Source: Methylophaga marina
GTDB lineage: Bacteria; Pseudomonadota; Gammaproteobacteria; Nitrosococcales; Methylophagaceae
DNA length: 64,000 bases
Reading direction: 5' to 3'
Assembly (NCBI RefSeq): GCF_030296755.1
Contig: NZ_AP027741.1
Coordinates: forward strand, 186,001 to 250,000
Both the position numbers and the translations under genes were made by a program. The notes beneath the pieces were generated by a model. That model was not told the DNA's origin and made no database searches. It saw only the letters and a list, made by a program, of their open reading frames with translations. Numbering within the stretch: the first letter of the stretch is position 1; each line of letters opens with the position of its first letter. Positions 1 through 8,947 of this stretch are shown piece after piece.

Positions 1-405
1 CAGCGTGACATCAGCACCATCAAACACAATATTTTCCTGGGGAAACCACTCGAGAAGACTGTCATCGTGCTGCTCAATAGTCACGGTTTGACTGGCTTGT
101 CGTCCAGCCGACTTATACCACTTGGTCGCACCAGGCGTCGTGATCAAACTCTTTGCAGAAGTTGCCAGCTCAAACAGAAGCTGCAGACGGTCGCCACCCG
201 CAACACCACCTGGAGGATGAATAACTAATGCATGTGCCGGATTAGGCCCTTCGGGATAGAGACATTTTTGAATAGTTAAAGGACCAGAGTGGGCCTTTTT
301 TGCCAGAATCGTCTTACCATTTCGTTCGATAAAACTTAATTGAAGACGAGCATCCCAGCCTGTCATTGCAGTATTTACTTGGGTTCTGTCTATCAATTGC
401 GTCAC
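1..405 (-). CDS. ureD: Urease accessory protein UreD (N-terminal part, runs off left edge)
   Basis: The reverse strand reads as the first 135 residues of UreD, the chaperone that with UreF and UreG loads nickel into urease. Recognisable stretches are GWDARLQLSF, LYPEGPN and HPPGGVAGGDRL, all typical of the UreD N-terminus. I chose the GTG at 405 because no in-frame ATG lies nearby and an AGGA motif sits 8 bases before it. The gene follows the urea/amide transporter genes in the same direction, so the urease structural genes probably continue to the left of the window. The C-terminus is missing because of the window edge, not because of a break. Confidence 0.88.
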   Translation of the reverse strand, partial: MTQLIDRTQVNTAMTGWDARLQLSFIERNGKTILAKKAHSGPLTIQKCLYPEGPNPAHALVIHPPGGVAGGDRLQLLFELATSAKSLITTPGATKWYKSAGRQASQTVTIEQHDDSLLEWFPQENIVFDGADVTL

Positions 406-492
406 GCATTCTGTCCTGGTTTCATGCGATAAAAGATAACATGACACCCCCACTCCCTATGCAAAAAAACATTTGGGAATGGGGGCTGCCGA

Positions 493-1182
493 TTACACTG
501 TCAGGTATTGTTTAATCTTAGCTGCATCCACATTTTCACGCAGATCTTCATGAATTAAATTACCTTTTTCGATCACCATGATGCGATCAGCGATATCCAT
601 AGTAAAGCTTAAAACCTGTTCTGATACGACAATGGTTATCTCACGCATTTGACGAATTTCATTTAAAACGCGGGCGATATCCTTAATGATAGACGGCTGA
701 ATACCTTCCGTCGGTTCATCCAATAACAATACTTTAGGATTAGTCACCAACGCACGTGCTATCGCTAATTGCTGCTGCTGACCACCCGATAGATTACCGC
801 CTTTACGATGACGCATTTCATGCAGCACAGGAAACAATGAAAAAATATCTTCCGGTATCGACTTCTGCTTTGATACCTGTAGACCTGTTTCAATATTTTC
901 CTGAACGGTCAGATTAGGGAAAATCATTCGACCTTGGGGCACATAGGCAAGACCATTCGCCACACGTTTGTAGCTTTCCATGCCACTGAGATCTTGCCCT
1001 TCCAAATTCACTTTTGTCGACTGACTAGGCAAAATCCCCATTAAAGATTTAAATAAGGTGGTTTTACCCATGCCATTTCGGCCCATAATCGCCAATGTTT
1101 CATTTTTTTCAGCTTTAAAACTGATTTCATGAATGACTTCACTCTGGCCATAACTGACTTGCAGGTTTTCAACTTCGAACAT
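493..1182 (-). CDS. urtE: Urea/short-chain amide ABC transporter ATP-binding protein UrtE
   Basis: A 229-residue cytoplasmic ATPase of the branched-chain amino acid/urea (HAAT) transporter class. Walker A is GRNGMGKTT near residue 35, the signature is LSGGQQQQ near residue 131, and Walker B is VLLLDEPTEG near residue 150. The length and the NGMGKTTL form of Walker A fit LivF/UrtE. It is the last transporter gene in the run, 23 bases after urtD, and pairs with UrtD as the ATPase dimer. The substrate may be urea or short-chain amides, because formamidase lies in the same cluster; sequence alone cannot decide. Confidence 0.9.
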   Translation of the reverse strand: MFEVENLQVSYGQSEVIHEISFKAEKNETLAIMGRNGMGKTTLFKSLMGILPSQSTKVNLEGQDLSGMESYKRVANGLAYVPQGRMIFPNLTVQENIETGLQVSKQKSIPEDIFSLFPVLHEMRHRKGGNLSGGQQQQLAIARALVTNPKVLLLDEPTEGIQPSIIKDIARVLNEIRQMREITIVVSEQVLSFTMDIADRIMVIEKGNLIHEDLRENVDAAKIKQYLTV

Positions 1183-1205
1183 GTTTTTATCTCCTCAATA
1201 CCTGA

Positions 1206-1952
1206 TTAATGGCCCAGATAGACTTCAATGACTTTTTCGTCATTTTGTACATTATCCATCGCACCTTCAGCCAGAATTTTCCCTTGATGTAATACCGTGA
1301 CCTTACGAGCAATTTTTTTCACAAATTCCATATCATGTTCAATCACAATCACTGAACGGTTTTGACAAATTCGGTTAAGTAACTCGGCTGTTTCGTCACG
1401 TTCCTTCGCACTCATGCCTGCCACTGGCTCATCCAGCATCAGTAGTTCAGGGTCCTGCATCAATAGCATGCCAATCTCTAACCATTGTTTTTGGCCGTGA
1501 CTGAGCACGGCCGCTTCTGTATCGAGCTCGTCCAGTAGTTGGATTTCTTCTGCTATTTGTAAAACAGTGTCACGAACTTTATCGGTCGATTTGAAAAATA
1601 AACTGCCAAATACGCCACGGCCTTCTGGATAAGAGACTTCCAGATTTTCATACACACTCAGGTTTTCGTAGATAGAGGGAGTTTGGAATTTTCGTCCGAC
1701 TCCTGTTCTGACGATTTCGTGTTCAGCTTGTTTAGTGAGTTCATGATTTTTGAATTTAATCGAGCCTGAACTCGCTTTTGTCTTGCCACAAATTAAGTCC
1801 AGCAAAGTGGTTTTACCGGCCCCATTAGGACCGATAATCACACGAAGTTCATTTTTGTCGATATACATATTCAATGTATCAACCGCTTTGAAGCCATCAA
1901 ATGAGACTGTCAGGTCTTCAATCGCTAACAGAAAATCAGTAGAGGTACTCAT
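1206..1952 (-). CDS. urtD: Urea/short-chain amide ABC transporter ATP-binding protein UrtD
   Basis: A 248-residue LivG/UrtD-type ATPase. Walker A GPNGAGKTT lies near residue 41, the signature is the atypical LSHGQKQW near residue 151, and Walker B LLMLDEPVAG follows near residue 170. The SHGQKQWLEIGM version of the signature is characteristic of UrtD rather than LivG. Its start codon touches the urtC stop by one base, so the two genes are translationally coupled. It energises uptake through the UrtB/UrtC channel together with UrtE. Confidence 0.9.
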   Translation of the reverse strand: MSTSTDFLLAIEDLTVSFDGFKAVDTLNMYIDKNELRVIIGPNGAGKTTLLDLICGKTKASSGSIKFKNHELTKQAEHEIVRTGVGRKFQTPSIYENLSVYENLEVSYPEGRGVFGSLFFKSTDKVRDTVLQIAEEIQLLDELDTEAAVLSHGQKQWLEIGMLLMQDPELLMLDEPVAGMSAKERDETAELLNRICQNRSVIVIEHDMEFVKKIARKVTVLHQGKILAEGAMDNVQNDEKVIEVYLGH

Positions 1953-3109
1953 TATTTAGCTCCTTCCAATTCAGCTTTTTGTTCAAGTGCATCTTTTCCT
2001 GCTGCTTTGTCACCATTGCTTTGCAGACGTTTAAGGAAACCAATTTTGCTGGCGTATTTTTCATAAATACCGGCCAGACCATTCGGGAAGAACATCACCA
2101 CAGCGATAAACAATCCGCCCATCAGGAATAACCAAAGCTCAGGGAAGGTTTCAGAAAATGTCGTTTTACCCACATTGACCAATAATGTCCCGTAAACCAC
2201 ACCAATCAATGACATACGTCCACCCACGGCAGCAAAGATCACCATTTCAATGGAAGGCACAATGCCGACAAACGAAGGTGACATAAAGCCAACTTGCAGG
2301 GTAAACATCGCACCACCGATGGCTGCAATCACTGCTGACACACAGAAAATAAAGATTTTGAAGTTAGACACGTCATAACCAGAGAAGCGAACGCGGTCTT
2401 CTTTATCTTTCATGGCTAATAACAGACGACCAAATTTACTGGTCAAAATAAAACGACTGATGCAAATGACCGCCAATAATAAAAAGGCATTAATAAAGTA
2501 GAGAATATATTTAGAGGAATCTAAACGGATATCCCAACCATTCAGTGTTTTCAAGTCAGTAATACCATTGATACCACCGGTATACCCCTGTTGACCGACG
2601 ATAAGCACTGTCAGGATAACCGCGATAACCTGAGTGATGATAGCGAAGTAAACCCCACCCACACGGCGTTTGAACATGGAGTAACCAATAATGAATGCAA
2701 ACACCGATGGCACAATCAAGATAGCCAGTAAGGCAACCCAGAAATGCTCAAATGGCACCCAGAACCAAGGCAGTTCCGTTAACTGGTTCCAGTCCATAAA
2801 ATCAGGAATACCCGGTGTAGACTGGATAGCTGTACTTTCAGGATCTGAAGCCTCAAGCTTCAGGAACATGGCCATGGCATAACCACCTAGTCCAAAAAAC
2901 ACGCCCTGGCCTAAACTCAAAATACCACCATAGCCCCAAAGTAATACCAGACTAACAGCAGCAAAAGCATACGTTAGATATTTGCCTACCAGATTAAGAC
3001 GGAATAAATCCAATGATAAAGGCAGGATAATCAAAATTAAGGCTGCGAGAATGGCTAAACCAATAGCGCCATTCTTACCACCCAGAAAACGTTCTACAAA
3101 GAAATTCAT
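1952..3109 (-). CDS. urtC: Urea/short-chain amide ABC transporter permease UrtC
   Basis: A 385-residue inner-membrane permease of the LivM/UrtC family. It has about ten hydrophobic segments, the central GYTGGINGITDL stretch near residue 175 and a charged cytoplasmic tail. The block LLLAMKDKEDRVRFSGYDV is the LivM/UrtC coupling region that docks on the ATPases. It lies 15 bases behind urtB and overlaps urtD by one base. The equivalent gene in Methylophilus methylotrophus is fmdF, which sits in the same position behind the formamidase genes; that comparison is from memory. Confidence 0.88.
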   Translation of the reverse strand: MNFFVERFLGGKNGAIGLAILAALILIILPLSLDLFRLNLVGKYLTYAFAAVSLVLLWGYGGILSLGQGVFFGLGGYAMAMFLKLEASDPESTAIQSTPGIPDFMDWNQLTELPWFWVPFEHFWVALLAILIVPSVFAFIIGYSMFKRRVGGVYFAIITQVIAVILTVLIVGQQGYTGGINGITDLKTLNGWDIRLDSSKYILYFINAFLLLAVICISRFILTSKFGRLLLAMKDKEDRVRFSGYDVSNFKIFIFCVSAVIAAIGGAMFTLQVGFMSPSFVGIVPSIEMVIFAAVGGRMSLIGVVYGTLLVNVGKTTFSETFPELWLFLMGGLFIAVVMFFPNGLAGIYEKYASKIGFLKRLQSNGDKAAGKDALEQKAELEGAK

Positions 3110-3124
3110 TATGACCCCCTCGCC

Positions 3125-4048
3125 TTATTTACGAACTTTACTAGAGAACAAACCTTCTGGACGCATCATCAGAATGATGACCAGTGTCAGCAAGGTCAGT
3201 ACTTTTGCCATGGAACCGCTGATAAAGAACTCAAGAATAGATTGAGCCTGAGCGATACTGAAGGCTGAAGCGATCGTGCCGAATAAGCTGGCAGCACCAC
3301 CAAAGACAACGACCATGAAGGTATCTACGATGTACAAAGAACCTGACGTTGGGCCTGTTGAGGCGATGGTTGTGAAAGCCGCGCCTGCCACACCGGCAAT
3401 GCCGCAACCTAAAGCAAAGGTCATGCGATCAACGCGTGTTGTATTAATACCGACGGCACCACTCATCACACGATTTTGTGTAGTGGCTCGTACATTTAAG
3501 CCCCAAGAAGAACGGTACATGAGGATAAAGACACCAATGGTGACCAGGGTGGTTAATCCCAAAACGAACATACCGTTGATGGGTATAAAAATCGTATCTG
3601 TTGGCATGTAAGAGCCCATTAACCAATCTGGTAATGTTGGGCTGACTTCACGTGCGCCAAACAGAGAACGGAAAATCTGTTGCATGATCAAACTCAATCC
3701 CCACGTCGCTAAAAGTGTATCCAGAGGACGTTTATAGAGATGCCTGATCAGCAGCCATTCGATGAAATAGCCCACTACACCGGCAACGATGAATGAGGCA
3801 ATGATGGCAAAGAAAAAGTAATAACTCAGAAACTCAGGAAAATAGGTTTCTGTCATGACTGACAACATATAGGTGGTATACGCACCAATTGCCATAAACT
3901 CGCCATGGGCCATGTTAATGACGCCCATCTGTCCGAAAATAATTGCAAGGCCCAGTGCCATTAACAGCAGCACACTGAATAAACTCAAACCTGCAAACCC
4001 TTGCATGGCCAGAATTGATGTCAATTCTTGTATTGAATAATCGCCCAT
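3125..4048 (-). CDS. urtB: Urea/short-chain amide ABC transporter permease UrtB
   Basis: A 307-residue LivH/UrtB-type permease with about eight membrane spans. The family features IIFGQMGVINMAHGEFMAIG near residues 37-56 and VFGGAASLFGTI near residue 248 are clear. Many proteobacterial UrtB proteins carry an extra N-terminal extracytoplasmic domain and are over 500 residues long. This one lacks it and is closer in size to FmdE/LivH, which fits an amide transporter. It partners UrtC, and the two genes are 15 bases apart. Confidence 0.88.
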   Translation of the reverse strand: MGDYSIQELTSILAMQGFAGLSLFSVLLLMALGLAIIFGQMGVINMAHGEFMAIGAYTTYMLSVMTETYFPEFLSYYFFFAIIASFIVAGVVGYFIEWLLIRHLYKRPLDTLLATWGLSLIMQQIFRSLFGAREVSPTLPDWLMGSYMPTDTIFIPINGMFVLGLTTLVTIGVFILMYRSSWGLNVRATTQNRVMSGAVGINTTRVDRMTFALGCGIAGVAGAAFTTIASTGPTSGSLYIVDTFMVVVFGGAASLFGTIASAFSIAQAQSILEFFISGSMAKVLTLLTLVIILMMRPEGLFSSKVRK

Positions 4049-4100
4049 AACGCTACTCCGAAGGTGATCTAAAAAGAGTGATTGAAACGTGGTTGAAAGA

Positions 4101-4126
4101 GGGCAAGCTGCTTATGCAGCCTGCCC
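4101..4126 (-). promoter_or_regulatory. Intercistronic hairpin between urtA and urtB
   Basis: Two 5-bp arms on each side (GGGCA-GCTGC and GCAGC-TGCCC) enclose a TTAT loop, with one A/C mismatch. No T-run follows, so it is unlikely to be a strong terminator. Hairpins between a binding-protein gene and its permease genes commonly protect the upstream message and lower downstream expression, which would give more UrtA than UrtBCDE. That role is inferred. Confidence 0.5.
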
Positions 4127-4142
4127 ATCTTGATACTGCGGT

Positions 4143-5396
4143 CTATTGATAACCTTCTGGGAATGGATTTGGTTCGATCAATTCAGGTGATTGATAAATC
4201 ACTTTCGCTTGACCGTCTTTTTGCCATTCAGCTACGCGAGTGTAGCTCCACAGATGGTGATTAGGATGAAGCTTTACATAACCTTCAGGTGCAGTTGTTA
4301 ACTCAATGTCACCTTCTTCTGAAGCGGCAACCACTTTATCAACATCAAAGCTGCCTGCTTTTTCGACGGCGGCTTTCCATAACCAAGGGCCAAGGTAAGC
4401 GGCTTGAGTTACGTCACCAATAACACTGTCATCACCATGCATTTCTTTAAATGCTTTGACGAATTCTTTGTTATTGTCGTTATCCAGACTTTGGAAATAC
4501 TTCATGACTGAATAGAAACCGACCAGGTTTTCACCACCGATACCTAAGACTTCGTCTTCAGTAACAGAGATAGTGACCAGTGTTTGTTTCGCACCATTAA
4601 TACCAGCCGCGTTTAACTGCTTGAACCATGCAACGTTAGAACCACCGACAACAGCGGCGAAAATAACGTCAGGTTTTTTCAGACGGATTTTATTGATAAC
4701 CGAACCGAACTGAGTGTCACCTAATGGTTTGTATTCTTCACCGACGACTTTGCCACCTAAAACATTTTCGATATGTTTACGGGCAATTTTCATTGATGTA
4801 CGTGGCCATATATAGTCAGAGCCAATCAAATAATACGTTTTTGCACCTTTTTCTTTAGCCACCCAATCCAAACCAGCCAGGATTTGTTGAGTCGCTTCTT
4901 GACCGGTGTAAATCACATTATGTGATTGTTCCAAACCTTCATAGAACGTTGGGTAGTAAAGCAAACCATTTTGCTGTTCGAATACAGGCAGTGCCGCTTT
5001 ACGTGATGCAGAAGTCCAGCAACCGAAAACAGCAGCTACATTATCGTTCACCAATAATTTACGTGACTTTTCAGCAAAGGTTGGCCAGTCACTCGCGCCA
5101 TCTTCCTGAATAATTTCGATTTGACGACCTAAGATACCGCCAGACTCATTGATTTGTTTGATAGCCAGTTTTTCTGCTTCCTGAGCACCGGTCTCACTGA
5201 TGGCCATGGTGCCAGTCAATGAATGCAGGATACCCACTTTAACGGTGTCATCCGTTACAGCCAAACCTGTGGTATTCACTTCAGCTGTTGGGTAGTCTTC
5301 CGCCATTGCTGATGTACTAATGAAGCCAGCGGCTATCATTGCGCCAAGCAAAGCGCCTGTTTTACCTAAGAATTTTCTTCGACTAAAATGTTTCAT
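4143..5396 (-). CDS. urtA: Urea/short-chain amide ABC transporter substrate-binding protein UrtA (Tat-exported)
   Basis: A 417-residue periplasmic binding protein of the urea/amide type. The N-terminus SRRKFLGK followed by a hydrophobic stretch and AMA is a twin-arginine signal, so it is exported folded. The mature part starts with the type I binding-protein pattern VKVGILHSLTGTMAISE and has the GCWTSASRKAALPVFE region seen in UrtA/FmdD. It delivers substrate to UrtBC. It lies directly after fmdB, an arrangement matching fmdD of the methylotroph formamide operon. Urea versus formamide or acetamide cannot be resolved from sequence. Confidence 0.9.
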   Translation of the reverse strand: MKHFSRRKFLGKTGALLGAMIAAGFISTSAMAEDYPTAEVNTTGLAVTDDTVKVGILHSLTGTMAISETGAQEAEKLAIKQINESGGILGRQIEIIQEDGASDWPTFAEKSRKLLVNDNVAAVFGCWTSASRKAALPVFEQQNGLLYYPTFYEGLEQSHNVIYTGQEATQQILAGLDWVAKEKGAKTYYLIGSDYIWPRTSMKIARKHIENVLGGKVVGEEYKPLGDTQFGSVINKIRLKKPDVIFAAVVGGSNVAWFKQLNAAGINGAKQTLVTISVTEDEVLGIGGENLVGFYSVMKYFQSLDNDNNKEFVKAFKEMHGDDSVIGDVTQAAYLGPWLWKAAVEKAGSFDVDKVVAASEEGDIELTTAPEGYVKLHPNHHLWSYTRVAEWQKDGQAKVIYQSPELIEPNPFPEGYQ

Positions 5397-5432
5397 TGAT
5401 TAATCTCCAGTTTTAAAACAATGTTTGGTTAC

Positions 5433-5783
5433 TCAGTGACCGAGCATCCAAGGTCTTGCAGTTTTCTTCGTTTGCATCAATAGGCCGTTTCCTTGTTTAT
5501 TTTCGTTAGAAGATGACGTGTCTTTGTTTGATGTCGAGCAAGTGTGCGTGCCTGAACAACCACAGCTGGAACGTCGAGCCTGTCTGGGGTCGTGTGCCGA
5601 TTTTTCGTTACGCTCAAACGCTTTCTTTCTGCCACCATCCATCAGGGCCAGATTTGGGGCCGTGATGATACGTGGCGCTAACTCACCACAGTTTTCACAA
5701 GTGCAGGGCAAGCTGGATTCGCTCATTTTGCGTAGTGCTGAAAATTCGCCACATTGCGCACATCGGTAGTCATAAACAGGCAT
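5433..5783 (-). CDS. fmdB: FmdB family zinc-ribbon regulatory protein
   Basis: A 116-residue protein. The first 40 residues form a zinc ribbon (YRCAQCGEF with a CENC pair near residue 30), the defining part of FmdB, proposed as a regulator of formamidase expression. A GG motif and a low-complexity Ser/Asn/Thr-rich tail with a CGC cluster follow. It lies between fmdA and urtA in the same direction. The biochemical role of the family is poorly established, so regulation is known only by association. Confidence 0.85.
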   Translation of the reverse strand: MPVYDYRCAQCGEFSALRKMSESSLPCTCENCGELAPRIITAPNLALMDGGRKKAFERNEKSAHDPRQARRSSCGCSGTHTCSTSNKDTSSSNENKQGNGLLMQTKKTARPWMLGH

Positions 5784-5803
5784 CGCACTCTTCCTCTAGT
5801 CAA

Positions 5804-7027
5804 TTAAGATGTTTTTGCAGTATCAATGCCTGGGGTCACCAGCTCTAACGGGCCGTCTGGATTAGGCATGATGTCGAAATCAAAGATCTCTGTTGGCAAC
5901 CACAAGGTCGCACAAGCATTTGGTACATCAACAATACCGCTGATATGACCTTCAACCGGTGCTGTACCAAGAATGGAGACGGCCTGCTGACCGCTGTAAC
6001 CAAACTTCTTCATGTACTCAATGGCGTTCAAACAAGCTTGTTTGTAGGCCACATTAACGTCCAGGTAATGTTGTTTACCTTGTTCATCAACTGAGATACC
6101 TTCGAAAATCAGGTAATCACGGTACTTAGGCTCAACCACACTTGGTTTGAACAGTGGGTTTTTGATGCCATATTTCTTAACGCCGCCTTTGATTAAGTTG
6201 ACACGGATATCTAAGTAACCCGCCATCTCAATCGCACCACAGAAAGTGATTTCACCATCACCTTGAGAGAAGTGAAGGTCACCCATTGAAAGGCCACCGT
6301 CTTTCACATACACAGGAAAATAAATACGTGAACCTTTAGTCAGGTTTTTGATATCACAGTTACCACCGTGCTCACGTGGTGGTACCGTACGTGCACCTGT
6401 TTTAGCCGCAGCAGCCGCTTCATCACCTTTTAATCGCCCCATTACCGCTGATTTTTCTTCAGGCGGACATGCAAGCATAGGTACACGGTCAGGATCAGTC
6501 GCAATTAAGTCAGCTTCACGCTGATTCCATTCTTCCAGCATTTCTTTTGATGGTAAGCAACCAATCAAACCAGGATGCATAATGCCGGCAAACTGCACGT
6601 TTGGAATGTGACGTGATGTCGTGTAAATACCGTGGAAGTCCCAGATAGACTTACTGGCATCAGGGAAGTGGTCAGTTAAAAAACCACCACCGTTTTCTTT
6701 AGCGAATAAACCATTAAAACCCCATTGCTGATCTTCAAAGGTGCCGACATCCAAAATGTCTACCACCATCAAATCGCCAGGTTCGGCACCTTCAACACCA
6801 ATCGGGCCACTTAAATAGTGAACCTGTGTTAAATCGACATCACGGATATCATCCGCACTGTCATTATTGCCAATCTGACCGCCAGTCCAATCCATACATT
6901 CAACACGGAATTCATCACCGGGCTTGACCATGGCGATCATGGGTATATCTGGATGCCAACGGTTATGGATTTGACCGTCCTGCTCCCATGGTTTTTTATC
7001 TAAATCGAGTTTTACTATCGTTTTCAT
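5804..7027 (-). CDS. fmdA: Formamidase (acetamidase/formamidase family)
   Basis: A 407-residue amidase that hydrolyses formamide to formate and ammonia in the cytoplasm. Family features include HNRWHPDIPMIAMVKPGDEF near residue 22, FAGIMHPGLIGCLPS near residue 146 and SMGDLHFSQGDGEITFCGA near residue 248. The length matches the family. It sits between the porin and fmdB genes, as in the formamide operon of Methylophilus methylotrophus. Formate can feed energy metabolism and ammonia feeds assimilation, so the enzyme is useful in an organism handling C1 nitrogen compounds. Confidence 0.93.
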   Translation of the reverse strand: MKTIVKLDLDKKPWEQDGQIHNRWHPDIPMIAMVKPGDEFRVECMDWTGGQIGNNDSADDIRDVDLTQVHYLSGPIGVEGAEPGDLMVVDILDVGTFEDQQWGFNGLFAKENGGGFLTDHFPDASKSIWDFHGIYTTSRHIPNVQFAGIMHPGLIGCLPSKEMLEEWNQREADLIATDPDRVPMLACPPEEKSAVMGRLKGDEAAAAAKTGARTVPPREHGGNCDIKNLTKGSRIYFPVYVKDGGLSMGDLHFSQGDGEITFCGAIEMAGYLDIRVNLIKGGVKKYGIKNPLFKPSVVEPKYRDYLIFEGISVDEQGKQHYLDVNVAYKQACLNAIEYMKKFGYSGQQAVSILGTAPVEGHISGIVDVPNACATLWLPTEIFDFDIMPNPDGPLELVTPGIDTAKTS

Positions 7028-7043
7028 TTAGTTCCTCCTTCTA

Positions 7044-8165
7044 CTAGAACTGAAGTTGGGTACTGATGACAAAAGCGTCATCATCAGATTGATTCGTGAC
7101 TTCAAGATTTCTGTAAATGGCTGTGATTTGAGCGTTGTAACCGTCTATGATGTAGTTCACGCCAAAATCTGTACGTTCTGTTTCAATGCCGTTGTCAGCA
7201 TCAAAATTTTGATAATGAACGATTGGCATAAATTGTCCCCAGCCCACTTTCTCACTGAAGATAAATCCAGCACCTAGCGCGTAGGCTTCACCCTGTTCAG
7301 ACTCAAACACATCATCAGTGTCGTAGTCGTAATAAGCGGCTTCGAATGAGATGGCACCTGCACCTAGTTTTTTCTCAATTAATAAGTCAGCACCATATTG
7401 GCTGTAATCACCGACATCAGTAGTTGACGCTGCGCCATCTTCTTTTGAACGACCAAACACACCAATCGTGAATATGTCTTTAGCCCCTAAATAGTTGCCT
7501 GTGCCGTAATAACCCGGCTCTTTATCCCAGAAGCTGTATTGCAAACGACCGGCATACATCAATTCATCGCTTTGATTAGGGTTTGAGGTAGATTCGTTAC
7601 CTAAGCCACTGTAGAAAAAGATTTTGTCTGCTTCGAAAGCACCGAATGAATAAGCTAGACGTTGGTCTAAGGTTGTACCCACTACTGCTACACCTTCATC
7701 ACGACCGATGGTGCCACCATTCCAGCCATAACGTGCTGCAATGTTTTGCCAATAACCATCACCTGATGTGTAGTAAGGACCAGCCATGTTGGCACGGCTA
7801 CTTGGAGATAAGAAACGACCTGTCCAGATCGCAAAATCAGGAGTCAATTGGAAAATACCGGCAGCATCAATGACTTTCATTGACTCATCGCTGTTCATTT
7901 CAGTGTTAAACATACCCTTGATGTATTTGTTTAACGCACCTGAGAAATAGAGTCTGGCACTATCTAAGTTGAAGTCATTTGAGCGACCACCGTCATTTGC
8001 ACCGTCTTCAGCATTGGTATAGCTACCACGCATACCAAAACCGACGCTGACATATTGATCTTCACCAAACGTGATGGTGCCAGCTGCCTGTGACACACTT
8101 GGTGCCATCAATGCAGAACTGGCAAGCGCCACTGCGTAGGTGAGAGAGTTGAGTTTCATTTTCAT
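7044..8165 (-). CDS. fmdC: Outer-membrane porin, FmdC-like short-chain amide/urea porin
   Basis: A 373-residue beta-barrel porin with a Sec signal peptide (MKMKLNSLTYAVALASSALM, cleaved after SQAA) and a C-terminal Phe (STQLQF) typical of outer-membrane barrels. An open frame extends further upstream, but the ATG at 8165 has an AGGGG motif 8 bases before it and puts the signal peptide at the N-terminus, so I chose it. As the first gene of the cluster, 16 bases before fmdA, it probably lets amides and urea cross the outer membrane. Substrate assignment rests on position. Confidence 0.82.
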   Translation of the reverse strand: MKMKLNSLTYAVALASSALMAPSVSQAAGTITFGEDQYVSVGFGMRGSYTNAEDGANDGGRSNDFNLDSARLYFSGALNKYIKGMFNTEMNSDESMKVIDAAGIFQLTPDFAIWTGRFLSPSSRANMAGPYYTSGDGYWQNIAARYGWNGGTIGRDEGVAVVGTTLDQRLAYSFGAFEADKIFFYSGLGNESTSNPNQSDELMYAGRLQYSFWDKEPGYYGTGNYLGAKDIFTIGVFGRSKEDGAASTTDVGDYSQYGADLLIEKKLGAGAISFEAAYYDYDTDDVFESEQGEAYALGAGFIFSEKVGWGQFMPIVHYQNFDADNGIETERTDFGVNYIIDGYNAQITAIYRNLEVTNQSDDDAFVISTQLQF

Positions 8166-8340
8166 TCTAATTGCCCCTGTTAGCCATCCGAGAAAAGAAA
8201 AAGTCGCAAACGTGATGTTCGCGTCAGGAGCAATACTAGTGAGCTGGGTCAGAAGCTTGAATACGTGAAATTGCGTAGAAACAGATCCCACTTGTTCAGG
8301 TAACCTGTAGCCATGTTAAAGAGTCATCAAGGAAAGACGG

Positions 8341-8892
8341 ATGTTTCAAAAACGAAAATTTAATAAGGCGCTAGCCGTCACATCACTCGGCATAATGAGT
8401 CTTACTCTCACTGCCTGTGGTGAATTCAGTTATAAACGCGGCGCATCCGCTCGTGATTTCCAACAGGAAAAAGATGTGTGTGCTGCCAGCACCAATACAG
8501 AGGCGCAGACTAAAAAGTGCTTAAAAGAACATGGCTGGATAGTGCTGGATCTCGACAACAAGGCCAATGAAGCAGCAGCCAAAACCGGCAGTCCCGCTAA
8601 TAAAGCGGTGATTCATGGAAGTTATACAAAGAGTTCGCCCGATCAATTTATCGCTGAGAAAACGACTGAAACTGACATTGAACCCGCACCACTTCCAGCC
8701 GATCCACTACAGCCTGTTGGTGTTAGCTCCTGGTGGAAAGCGGGTGCAGGCCCCGAGCAATTACTTAATGATGGTCAAGCCTGTCAAGATGGCTTGAGTA
8801 AAGAGCACCCAATCAACGGTAATTTTAGCCAAGTTACCGTTGGCTTTATTGAGTGTATGGCAGAGAAAGGCTGGAAAGTCTGGCTTAAATAA
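8341..8892 (+). CDS. Lipoprotein of unknown function with duplicated Cys-(x)n-Cys-GW motif
   Basis: A 183-residue predicted lipoprotein with lipobox LTAC near residue 26. I do not recognise the family. It contains two similar short units: VC...KKCLKEHGWIVLDL near residues 47-71 and AC...ECMAEKGWKVWLK at the C-terminus, each with a Cys pair followed by (E)(H/K)GW. A proline/threonine-rich linker separates them. The Cys pairs could form disulfides in the periplasm. It is transcribed divergently from the fmd cluster and ends at a strong terminator, so it is probably a single-gene unit. Confidence 0.75.
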   Translation: MFQKRKFNKALAVTSLGIMSLTLTACGEFSYKRGASARDFQQEKDVCAASTNTEAQTKKCLKEHGWIVLDLDNKANEAAAKTGSPANKAVIHGSYTKSSPDQFIAEKTTETDIEPAPLPADPLQPVGVSSWWKAGAGPEQLLNDGQACQDGLSKEHPINGNFSQVTVGFIECMAEKGWKVWLK

Positions 8893-8908
8893 CTCTCTCG
8901 TCCTCGGT

Positions 8909-8947
8909 ACCGCCAGTACCCCTTCTAGTACTGGCGGTTTTTTTTAT
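8909..8947 (+). terminator. Rho-independent terminator after the lipoprotein gene
   Basis: An 11-bp perfect stem (ACCGCCAGTAC / GTACTGGCGGT) with an 8-nt loop runs straight into a run of T. It ends the lipoprotein transcript and overlaps the 3' end of mtgA on the other strand. Confidence 0.9.
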
